From NCBI GenBank assembly GCA_944472135.2, contig OX235270.1:52457267-52521266 (forward strand): 64,000 nucleotides of DNA, in the 5' to 3' direction. The notes beneath the pieces were generated by a model, which saw nothing but the letters and a program-made list of their open reading frames with translations, was not told the DNA's origin and made no database searches. This stretch comes from Trichobilharzia regenti (lineage: Eukaryota > Platyhelminthes > Trematoda > Strigeidida > Schistosomatidae). The position numbers and the translations under genes are program-made. Positions 26,446 through 36,002 of the stretch are shown here, one piece after another (positions within the stretch are counted from its first letter, which is position 1; every line of letters begins with the position of its first letter).

Positions 26446-27034
26446 CACCGTATTTTACAAGTTCTAATTTTAAGAATCACATGATGTATTGCAGTGTGAA
26501 AGTGTCATATGTCTTGTTCATTTTAGATAGAACACTATCAAATACGTGGACAGACAAACACAGTGAAAAGGCATTATATGCAAATGACTTAGCAACTTTT
26601 CTCTATGTTTTATACTTGAGATAAAATTAACTGGGCAAATAGAAAGCTTTATTTAACGATTGGCCTAATAGTGTAACCAATCGGAGAGAAGTTTAAATTA
26701 TTTGCCCATATGATTGGATCATACCAGAAAGCCAATAGTGTATAGTTAAGATACTAGCATTGATTATCGTGTGCTTCATCAGCCATGTTATGTTGATAGA
26801 CTCTATTTAAATTCATAATGTAAGTTCGGGGGGTGTTAAGATTCAGATAAAATATGCTTATCATGCATGGTTGTCGATTCATCCTGTTAAAAGGCATTGT
26901 CAGCATAATATAGAAGCTATTCATTAAATCTTGTTAAGCCAGCATTCACCTTTATGCCTCTGCATATCAGTTGTCATCCTGAAATGAAATGATAACACTA
27001 CTTAGCTCATTTGACACTTAAATATTCAGGTGTT
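26446..27034. promoter_or_regulatory. Region upstream of the membrane-protein exon
   Basis: On the minus strand this holds the 5' untranslated region or an upstream intron and possibly the promoter. No clear TATA box, initiator or splice acceptor stands out. Listed by position only. Confidence 0.25.
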
Positions 27035-27345
27035 GGTTTGCATGGGTTTGATTGGTTTCAGTATTTCATCATGAACTGACATGGGTTAGAGAACTATTGG
27101 AAAGCCTGAGAGTGCCAGACAGTTGTTTTATCCTAGTTGGAGATCACAGACAGTACGCACTCACTGGGGTAGAAAACTACGACCATCTGGTTACAAAGAG
27201 AGCTCGTTGGTCATTAAGCCACTGAGACAGTATTTAATGAACCATGAATTCCAACTTCTGCTAATTCGCAACAAAGTGCGACCACTACCCGACCTGCTGC
27301 GACCCACTGGACACTGGTTAGGTGATAGGACAAATACTCCCCGAT
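27035..27345 (-). repeat. Alpha-type SINE, inverted member of a pair
   Basis: On the minus strand, the A-box-like AGTGGCTTAATGACCAACGAGC, a damaged B-box, GTGCGTACTGTCTGTGATC, CAACTAGGATAAAACAACTG and TTTCCAATAGTTCTCTAACC follow in the family order. The hammerhead-like core is lost (GTCTGTGATC in place of a CTGATGA form). It abuts the plus-strand copy at 27340. Confidence 0.75.
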
Positions 27346-27538
27346 GACATCCGTTAGGGGTCGTGCTGTTAGAATTCATGTTTCATTAGATACGGTTCCA
27401 GTGGCTTAATGATCAGTGAGCTCTCTCTGTAACCAGATGGTTGTAGTTTCCTACCCCAGTGGATGCGTACTGTTGAAGAGTCTCGAACTAAGACAACGGA
27501 AATAGCTGTCCATTACTCCCTTGTTTTCACTGGTCCTC
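27340..27538 (+). repeat. Alpha-type SINE, 3' end interrupted
   Basis: A-box-like CAGTGGCTTAATGATCAGTGAGC near 27402; B-box lost. The hammerhead-like block starts at 27467 with GTACTG, core TTGAAGA, stem II GTCT/AGAC, then GGAAATAGCTGTCCATTAC. It breaks off at TTTTCACTGG, where LINE-derived sequence begins. Confidence 0.75.
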
Positions 27539-27975
27539 TTTTTTTATTACTGTTCCCCCGGGTTCCCAGTGGAATATAGGGCTTCAACAACACATCTCCA
27601 CTTTGTTCTGTTTTCTGACATCCTCTTCAGCTGTGTCCGCGATCGCCCAAACTCACTCATCTCTTCCTCGCACAATCATCTCCATGTCACCCTCACATCG
27701 ACGACCCATTCGTCGCTTCCCAATTGGATTCCACTCGAGGGTCTGGCGTGCAATGTCATTCGACGGCCTACTCAATGTATGCCCGATCCATCTCCATTTT
27801 CTACAACAAATCTGTTGAGCGATCAGTTCTTGGTTGGTTTATTCACCTCCAGAGTTTCTTGTTACTCATTCCTTCTGATCATTTGATCTTCAGCATGGAC
27901 CGGAGGCAGCTGTTGATGACAGCCTGAAACCTACTGGAAATGATTTTTGTGACACGCAGTGCAAGTTTCTGACCC
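27539..27975 (-). pseudogene. Non-LTR retrotransposon 3' end (lineage 1), broken
   Basis: The minus strand carries the C-terminal part of the lineage 1 protein: a block equivalent to WRWIGHSLRRPVGDIARQ at about 27805-27745, EWNP, then an Arg-rich GRRCEGDME-like stretch and VVEALYSTGNPGE at about 27585-27550, as at the end of the copy at 52271-54320. Frameshifts and stops are present. Only about 440 nt remain, a strongly 5'-truncated insertion lying within the alpha SINE cluster. Confidence 0.72.
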
Positions 27976-28004
27976 GTTTGGAGGGACCAGCCCCCAAATG
28001 GAGT

Positions 28005-28310
28005 TCCTTGGAGTTCCGTTGAAAAGTCGTGACCGGTGAGGTGCATCCAGTCAAGTGTGGGGATGGATTTTCCACCGATGACATAGTTTGGTGGTAGAAG
28101 TTATAATTCATGGGTCATTGAATTGGATCCCGGTGGCTGAAATGTATACGAGCTTGTCTTGTAACCGGCATATCCTGGGCTCTAGCCCCCAGGGGGTGCG
28201 TACTGTCTATAATCTCCAAACTAGGATGAAACAACTGTCTGGCACTATCAGGCTTTCCAATAGTTCTCTAACCCATGTCAGTTCATGATGAAATACTGAA
28301 AATTAAATAT
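28005..28310 (+). repeat. Alpha-type SINE
   Basis: Begins AGTTCCGTTGAAAAGTCGTGACC, with A-box-like GTGGCTGAAATGTATACGAGC near 28131 and a mutated B-box (GGGCTCTAGCCCC). The hammerhead-like region is GTACTGTCTATAATCTCCAA then CTAGGATGAAACAACTGTC; the core is destroyed and the stem III palindrome is altered. Its 3' part closely matches the minus-strand copy at 27035-27345, so these two form a subfamily. Confidence 0.75.
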
Positions 28311-28955
28311 TCATTAGTACACAGTTAGAAATGTGCTTAGCTGAGTATAGCGCTGTGTTACACCTTGTATAAACCATAAGCAATAAACACTCACACTCGT
28401 TAAATAAATATTCCACACTACTCTAAGTGTGTGGTAAACTGAAGTTCTAAGGTCATATTAAGGACGAAATATTTGCACAAACATGTATACATAGAACAAA
28501 AGTGAAGATGTTTTGTACATACAAGAATGTATATAAATATGTGGTGTTTCACCTCACACCAAATAATCAGGTTCATATCCAATATGCGAGTAAAACATAT
28601 CTTCTCTCATACTGAATAATCATGGTTTGTGAGCATCAAATAAATCACATTTCAGTGAACATAATTTCTGTCGATCCCCTTGTTATAAATAATCCTTTAA
28701 TTAATTTTCAGTCTTTCGTAAAAAAATCAGTCATTCCTAATCTCAGGTTACATTATAGAAAATACGCACACATTCTGCTAAGGAAAACTAAAAGTGCTTC
28801 AGGAACTAAACAGATAGTTTGTGCTAGACGTAATAAAATATACACAAGTACATTATTAGGCATATTAAAGATTTTGAATTTTTTGTGGTATCCGACGTAT
28901 ACATCACCTATACCCATTCGAAAACAGCATTCATTATCAGAACTACTCTGAAAGA
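28311..28955. other. Non-coding, one unrecognised 109-codon frame
   Basis: The plus-strand frame 28622-28951 is open but AT-biased, without a domain, start context or splice sites I trust. Probably chance. Confidence 0.25.
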
Positions 28956-29290
28956 CTAATGCTGCTACTTATTAACTTCGAGGATAGTCACTAACTGTCG
29001 TTCGTATAGACAACAGCTATCTATCCTATTTTCGATAGACTGTCTTAATTAGCATAATGTACTCCTTAGAAATTTCGTCATTAGTTAGCCATCACCATAA
29101 AAGTACTTGATCCACAGAGTCCAATGCAGTTTTCACGTCAAGAAATACCACAAGTTTTAGCTGACAATAAATATGACTGTGTTCAAGAATCTATCACAGG
29201 ATGAAGACTTCATTCTAGTCTGAGTCTAAAAGCTGTCTGGCTACATCGGGATAATTCTTCCCGGGCCACATTCAGACTACTTATCGGTTT
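28956..29290 (-). pseudogene. Ancient non-LTR reverse transcriptase fragment
   Basis: The minus strand between about 29165 and 29090 reads LVVFLDVKTALDSVDQVLL, a very good match to reverse transcriptase motif A and its following helix (FLDxKxAFDSVDxxxLW). A second frame then gives EISKEYIMLIKTVYRK, matching the PEKYIxLIKxLYxxT block downstream of motif A. Everything around is frameshifted. The lineage resembles lineage 2 or CR1. Confidence 0.5.
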
Positions 29291-30455
29291 ACGCTCTTAT
29301 TATTAGCTAAGCTGATGTTGTGGTGGCTCCTTTCCTCTTTTTAGTCCGAAATGACTGATTGATATTATAATACTCCCACTTACAACTTAGTTATACTTCT
29401 CAGTAACTCATTAACAACATCCTTAAAATTCAAACTTAAGAGTAGTTGAAGTTCATTTAGTTTTGAAGATTTTATTTTGTTCCACTTGCCATGGCTTTTT
29501 AATTCAAGTTTGTTTTTCTTCATCAATTCTATTTTTTCTGAGTTGAATACAGTGCTTCAAGCTTTTGATGTTGTTTTCAGAAGTTGCAGTTGCTAGCCTA
29601 ACTCTCAGCCTTCCCTCTTTTCCCGACTTTATGCTAGCTATCTCATTACGATCCAACATCTACCAGATTAGAACACTATGAAATCAAAGGCACTACCCAA
29701 CGTTATAGATAGGTGTCCAACTATCAACAGGCACTGATTGTTTGTTTGCAATAACACGAATAAGGGAATATTCACAGGTTTCAGTATTGACTCAATAATT
29801 AGGTGTCTATGTTACTTCTTGCTTTTTTGATTTAAGTCACTGTCCTTACGTCATGAAGAGAAAATAAAAATTAATGCCAAAATAGGTTTTTAAACAAAAG
29901 AGATAAAGAAGTTTCTTCATTTGAAGTTTAATAAGTGGAATTTATATGCAATATATTTTACTTTTGATTGTCCTTTATGGCTTGAATTAACAACACCTCT
30001 TGGAGCTGAGAAATAAATCACACACGCTAACCTGTAGAAGATTAGGAGAAACTAAGCTAAAATGTTTTGTGTCTAAACAGTAAGTAGAAAAGTTACTAAA
30101 AGTAAACTTGAAATCACGTCAAAAAAGCAATAAAAAGGCCAGAGCGAAATGTGAACAGTGATATGCAATAAATTTTAAGCATCACAATCTTTTGTGTTTC
30201 TTTATGGAGCAACTAATTAATCTTCTACTATTCAGTAAGCACTGTTCAATAAATCCCATAAAGGTCAAAATGTGTAATAGCTGAATTTCATACATTGAAT
30301 ATTTGACTATTCTGCTGTAGCCAGTGAAAGAAGTATGAATACAGTTTGAAAGAAATGATAAGATGGACTTAGTGTAGCTAAACATTTTGCACTATTTTTT
30401 AAAAGATTCTAATACATTTAAATCATATATGTATAGCATTTAAACCTAATAGTGT
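29291..30455. other. Non-coding, with a worn SINE tail
   Basis: At 29575-29640 the minus strand has AGAGGGAAGGCTGAGAGTTAGGCTAGCAACT, an old copy of the type 1 tail of SINE family 2. Nothing else is recognised. Confidence 0.4.
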
Positions 30456-30675
30456 GCGTCGGTGGCACAGTGGTTAGGACGCTCGCCGACCATGCACATG
30501 GTCCGGGGTTCACTCCCCGGCCGACGCATTCCTTTAACTCGCTAAACCAGAAATAATGCTGGTAAAGAGGAAAGATTGGGCATGAGGCTAGCAACTCCAC
30601 CCTGTAAAATAAACACTGCTACAGAAACTTCAAACCTGTAGCTTGAAGCCCTAAGTTCCGCTGGGAACGTGAAGG
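30456..30675 (+). repeat. tRNA-headed SINE, family 2 (tail type 1)
   Basis: A 73-nt head (30456-30528) has a perfect 7-bp acceptor-like stem (GCGTCGG/CCGACGC), a following A, A-box-like TGGCACAGTGG, a central hairpin GACCATG-CA-CATGGTC, and a T-arm-like CCGGGGTTCACTCCCCGG. The tail includes GGTAAAGAGGAAAGATTGGG, CATGAGGCTAGCAACTCC and ends near TTCCGCTGGGAACG. It is not a functional tRNA because no normal anticodon arm forms. Confidence 0.82.
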
Positions 30676-31329
30676 TAAAAACCTAATAGTACACTTAGAT
30701 AAAGTGATGATGATTGAGTAGTGGTTAATTTCTTATTCTTATTATTTAAAAACAATTTTTTATTCATGTTATTTCATCCTTCTAATCTACACTTAAGGTA
30801 TTTTAAAATAATCTCAGATGTCTATCAAGAAAGGTCGCTAAGTATACAACTGATATTTTGTCTTCCTTGTATCCCGTCTAACCGCCAACACATTCATTTT
30901 ACAGCAAATAAGAATCTGACTAATATCTGGAGCTGACATTTTGAACTTCAAGACTGTTTTAATCATTCCCCATAGACTGAGTTCCTATCAAACGCTAATT
31001 ATGATCACAACTTAGTTGTTGTCTGTATCTCAAAATCTCAGAAACTTAAAGCTATACGGCGGCATTGCATCGGATTTTTTATATTCATGTTTATCGCAAT
31101 ACATATGATATTCTTTCAATGTGTATTCACTTTTCATATGAACTGTGATCAAGATTTGATCGGATAGTTGCAAAATAATTATAAATGTATTCACTTTAAT
31201 TAATTTCACTATTTAAAGCCGTATCATGACTTAAGATTCTTATATCATATAAGAAAACATAATGCATAAATAAAAATTCAGGTACTACATTTACTTATAA
31301 TGTGAACCTGTTAACAGACGACTGGTCTT
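30676..31329. other. Non-coding
   Basis: AT-rich; no recognisable gene or repeat. Confidence 0.35.
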
Positions 31330-31700
31330 TTACCTACATGAATCTTGTACAGTCGTCAGTTCTGTGCTGCTGTAACAACAGAGGCAATATACGGAAGGCA
31401 AGATATATTTTCCATTGATCAAACCGCTGTTTACATATATACAGTTTATATTCGTTAACCAATCACTAAGCTTTTGATTTCGGTTTACATCAAACGATAT
31501 GAAAAAGAATGTTCAAATATACATAGCATTCTTTTGTTAATGCAGTATATAACCGTTGAAAGTGTATTCTGTCTGTAACATCAAATAGAGTGTTCAAATA
31601 GATACACTGCATTCTGTTGCTAATGGCGAATTGAACTGTGGGAATAGGGGAGAATAATATTCCGTTGGAACACATTGTCTGTATCACACCACCACACTAC
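31330..31700 (-). repeat. Dispersed unclassified repeat, copy 2, with internal duplication
   Basis: Inverted relative to 1630-1905, sharing the GTGATACAGACAATGTGTTCC start, TGGTTAACGAATATAAA and a TTGCCTC-TGTTGTTAC end. It is longer because an internal segment of about 90-100 nt (CAACAGAATG...TTTGAACA...) occurs twice in tandem in diverged form. Confidence 0.6.
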
Positions 31701-33000
31701 TACTTCAGTTGTTCCAAAAATACACTATCAGTATTATTTATTGCGAAAAAATCATCAAACACTACAGAGGTGAAATTTTCTGTTAAACTTGGTTAGCGCA
31801 GAGAGGACAGTTCATTCTTCGAATGGTTTATATTTGCTTGTATCTTATGAATTTTTACATTTGGAAAACAATCAACAAGCAGGAGATAGAAAAATGTAGA
31901 GATAAGTATTATCAGAAAGCAAGAGGAAAAAGATTTCTCAGGTTGTAGTGATTGTAGTAACAAGATTTCAGATAGTTAAGAATATTTTTCACTTTGCCGG
32001 ACTCACAGCTGAGAGCAGAGGTTACACCTAAGGAAGTTCTTCTGACCAATATAAGTTATACAAGTTGGCGTATGACGATAATAATAATAAATAACAAATT
32101 GAACTTATAAATTTTTCTTAATCCCAAGTGCTAATCATACTGACTATTCATTTTCCGCTTTTCATATTCATGTCCTGAGAGAAGGTTCGTTGTAGTTGCT
32201 CTCTACCAGTCAACTCTAACGAGCGCATTGCCTACATAACCCATGTCAACATTTTTGTGATACATTGAATGTTCATTTAAAAACCTCTAGTTTTATTATT
32301 CTACAGGCTTATGCCCTACACTACAAACTCTAGTTAAAAATTTCCTCACATATCAAATCACAGAAGATCAGATACTTCGCCTAGTTCCGTCACACTAAAC
32401 AGTATGGGAAGGTTGCATTATGCAGCATTATTAAGTCAACAATACTTTATTTGCGAAAACCAGTTTAGTCGGGACTTGCAGGTTTGCTAAGCCGTGATGT
32501 ATTTTGTTTGACAGATTCAGAAATAGATTATCACATAACAACCAAAAACTGTTTCTATTTATCAAGGCTTTGTGAGCAGAGCTCATAGAGCGAGTTTTTA
32601 GTGTCATTTGACACATAATCGTAAGTCTCCAATTTCGATCATACTCTGAACAACATTATGGACAGTTATCATTCTAAACAGCTGATGTGAAGAATTTTTC
32701 TTGATGTATTAGGGAGGTAAAAATGCTCATCACCTTGTGTATGCCTGCAGTACAAGCTTATTCATAGCAATATCAGCCAAAAACTAATCAAAATTAATCT
32801 CAGATAATCAGAATTCCAAAATAGATTAGAAGTGGAAAATCCTATTCGTACCAAAACATTGAAAGGGTATAATTACTGACTGTTTAATCACCATATGGAC
32901 CAAGCCAGGTTATATTGAATTCTATACGCGTAATTCTTGAAGAAAACTTGAAAGAGACTTGTTCTGTGGAATCCACTGCTATTGATCATCAAAAACTAGT
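31701..33000. other. Non-coding
   Basis: No gene, RNA or known repeat recognised. Confidence 0.35.
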
Positions 33001-33179
33001 AATAACCAAATAAATTTTCTCTTGATTCAAGCTTGATTCCAAGCATAGAATTTTCAACATGTGATATCGGTAGCCCAAATTTCGCAGGCTGACCGGTGGT
33101 ATTAGCTGTGCGTCGGCAGGTGATCGAACTCTGGACCAAGCACAAGATGGACGACAGTCCCAACCACTGTACCACCAAC
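33001..33179 (-). repeat. tRNA-headed SINE, family 2 (tail type 2), worn
   Basis: Minus strand: GTTGGTGGTACAGTGGTTGG (A-box region), a worn central hairpin, GTTCGATCACCTG (B-box), then the type 2 tail with AGCCTGCGAAATTTGGGCTACC and TGAAAATTCTATGCTTGG. Same family as 34753 and 59020. Confidence 0.72.
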
Positions 33180-34752
33180 GCTATATATCAATATTTGAAG
33201 AAAGATATTTGTTAAATTCCAAAAATGTCTTTGTAACTGTTATTGCTTTATGTTATTACGTTTTCTTTTATAATAGTAATACTACAGTATATCTGATACA
33301 AAAGCGTTTTAATTCACCTGGGAATACCAATAATTCTAAAGAAGAAAAACAAGTTGAAGAGTTGCTACCTGTTGAAAATAATCGAATTACAGAAGTTGAG
33401 TAGGTGAGCATATGTGATATCGATCTTTTCCTTTCGTTTCCAAAGGTCAACAATTCATCTCATTTACTCTAAAGAGTTAATTATGTATTGATATTGCTTG
33501 CATAGAATAAGAAAACAAAGAAACCTAATTTGTATTTAATATACGACTAGCAAAATTTTAGCCCAAATGATGCAAACATTCAATATCCAACTCATTTTTC
33601 TACAAATTTGTAAAAAGACTTATGCATATGTAAGCATAAATTAAGCCGAATCTGTGCACTGGTGGTGCATAGAAATCCTTCCAAAGGGATCTTGTTTATT
33701 AAGTTCAAAACGGTGAGATGTACCCAATAAGTAATGGGGAAAGAAGAAAGATAGCTACTCAGGAGGGACATTTTTATTCACGAAGAAGCAATCACCTGGG
33801 TTGTACATTCGTGAATGCAGTGAAATGGATGTGATTTCTCTTTCTTATTAAAGGAAAGAACTTTGAAAGGCGGTATACCGTCTATTTTACGTAGGCTTTC
33901 CGTAAATAGATCTCCTGAGTGAGTTAACATCCTTTTTTAGCAGTTGAGCAAGGGATATTGAGTTTGATCTTACTTCTAAAATAACGTTTATATTAAGATG
34001 GGCATTAATGAAGGTGTTGGGGACGTTATCGAGGAACCAGTTGGTATGCTAAATTATGAAATCATGTCAACTGACAGGATTATGAACAAAAAATTGTATT
34101 CAAGACTTCATCCGGTAAATAATACTGTTTCACTGTATGAAATATCCACTAAACAAATTAATGTGGAAGACAGTGCTTTCTGGGCTTGCCATAAAATATA
34201 CAGACAAGAGGGGTCCCTAGAGGAGGAGACATTAATGCATAATCTTTTTACCTGTAAATTTCATTGCTGGATCTGAAGCAAACACTGAAAGTACACTGGA
34301 GTAAGAGCTACTTTAGATGGCGAATCGGTATGTAAACACCCATAATATGGGATAAAATGAAATCACATTAAATGCATATGGTTTCTATCAATGAAACACC
34401 AGTAAGCAGAGAGATGACGCCTTAAGAGACCATTTATGTTCCAGACTGATATTTCTAATTGAATTTACAAAATCTCATGTGTCCCGGAAATCGCGTCTCG
34501 ACAGTGGTTTGCCTATCTTGGGTAAGCCGTATATGAAAGGTACTGTGGAGCCTGATAGACGAAGTCAGTCATTTAATTCCATACCGATAATCACTTCATC
34601 TTTCATTTTCTTTAATATCCTTGTCAACTGTACTTTAGTCTGTTCAGTGAGGCATTTTTAAGATGTCTGTTTTGGAAATTCCTTGTCATAGGATAGAATT
34701 AGTGAAAGTTTAGTAATGTAATCGGATTTGTTCGGTAGTACCTTTCCAAGGT
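33180..34752. other. Non-coding, two short unrecognised frames
   Basis: The frame 33209-33403 has a hydrophobic start and ends in TAG directly before GTGAGC; 33998-34276 is a 92-codon frame with no domain. Neither has supporting exon context. Confidence 0.3.
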
Positions 34753-34925
34753 GCGTCGGTGGCACAGTGGTTAGGACTCCCGCCGACCATGCACATGGTC
34801 CGAGGTTCGATCCCTCGCCGACGCACACCTCATATCTATGGTTGGCCTGAGAATTTTGGGCTACCAATATCCACGCTGAAAATTCCATACTTTTACCAAA
34901 AATACGGTGTGGAATCAAGCTGTAA
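34753..34925 (+). repeat. tRNA-headed SINE, family 2 (tail type 2), best copy
   Basis: Head 34753-34825 is exactly 73 nt: acceptor-like stem GCGTCGG/CCGACGC with A at the discriminator position, A-box TGGCACAGTGGTTAGGAC, hairpin GACCATGCACATGGTC, T-arm CGAGG-TTCGATC-CCTCG. The tail has CACCTCATATCTATGGTTGG, TTTTGGGCTACCAATATCC, GCTGAAAATTCCATAC and TGTGGAATCAAGC. Confidence 0.85.
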
Positions 34926-35644
34926 TCAAAAATAAATAAAATTAGTTCAGGTTGAGATATCAGTTACCATTTATTAACATTTGGTAAATATTCGACGTCT
35001 GATAAGAAAGAACACGTTAGAATTATGTTTCCGAATATGAGTTCAATCACAATTCTGTGTATACTGAATGACTTGCAAACATGCCGTATATTGTCAACCT
35101 GCATTTACACTGCACCAACTGAAGGCGTCAACTTTCATAATAGTTTACCTTCACTGTAGAAATTATGCATTTTATGTGTTGTTTGCCAAGTATCATGCAT
35201 GGTTTTTCCGCCAAGCCAATATCCCCTAGATAGATACTAACCCCTACTTCAGCACTCTCCATTATTTGGCGATGTCAATTAATCGAGCCTCAAAACATCG
35301 TCTTTATGTATTCAACATATTAACAACTAAACAATAATGGGTCAAAATTCAGTGATTGAAGTGTTCTAGTTTGGCTAGGCCTCAACGATTTTAAGCCAGA
35401 TACTATTTATTTACTGATATATGATCCTTTACTTTATTAACGGTTGTGAAGCTTGAAGTCAGTTAAGTAGAGTTAGAAGATGGATAGTGACCAACATAAA
35501 TGGATGGCAGTCATGCTAGGATAGAAATCATCACATGCATTTGATTAATAATTAGCTTAACCTGCAAATGTCAACATCTCATTTAATAATGGTTAAATTA
35601 TCTTACAAAAAATTTTGCAGATAGTTTAGGTTTTGATGATATTA
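34926..35644. other. Non-coding
   Basis: AT-rich; nothing recognised. Confidence 0.35.
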
Positions 35645-35790
35645 GTTAGCTAGTTGGCACTCGTCAGCGAGGCGTATCTGCAACCTTGAAGGAACTCATG
35701 TCCCTTCTGAGATTCGAGCCAGCGTCACACAGTGCTGTAGTCAGAGACGTTACCGCTGAGGGTTCGGGTTCGTGATTGACCTCCTGTAGC
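35645..35790 (-). repeat. tRNA-headed SINE, family 3, copy 2
   Basis: Minus-strand counterpart of 13640-13795: B-box-like GGCTCGAATCTC, tail AGAAGGGACATGAGTTCC and CGCCTCGCTGACGAGTGCC. The A-box is worn. It abuts the large palindrome that follows. Confidence 0.68.
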
Positions 35791-35802
35791 ACTGTAGTGG
35801 AT

Positions 35803-36000
35803 ATTTTGAGTTGACACTAGTAACTAGTGTGTGTCTAGTCCTCTCTTTGGTGCAGACTAAATTCTATCAGTCAGGTTTGTGCACCGTGATGGCAAGCTAC
35901 TTAGAATGGTGGCCACACTACAAACCTGACTGATAGAATTCAGTCTGCACCAAAGAGAGGACTAGACACATCACACTAGTTACTAGTGTCAAATCAAAAT
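35803..36000. repeat. Large palindrome (about 78-bp arms, 39-nt loop)
   Basis: Arm 35804-35880 and arm 35920-35999 are near-perfect inverted copies. Both carry TTGACACTAGTAACTAGTGTG (itself containing a small palindrome), TCTAGTCCTCTCTTTGGTGC, AGACT-AATTCTATCAG and TCAGGTTTGT. Differences are one short indel and a few substitutions. It could be a foldback transposon or a recent inverted duplication. The loop (35881-35919) is unrelated sequence. Confidence 0.85.
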
Positions 36001-36002
36001 AT

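Noticed and set aside
28622..28951. 109-codon plus-strand open frame
   Set aside because: AT-driven composition, no domain, no convincing initiation or splice context.
30456..30528. Functional tRNA gene
   Set aside because: Acceptor and T stems pair, but positions 27-43 do not form an anticodon arm and the sequence is the head of a repeated SINE with a fixed tail.
33209..33403. 65-codon frame with a hydrophobic start, ending before GTGAGC
   Set aside because: It starts at a non-ATG codon next to a SINE and a TAG precedes the supposed donor, so neither a signal-anchor exon nor a complete gene is supported.
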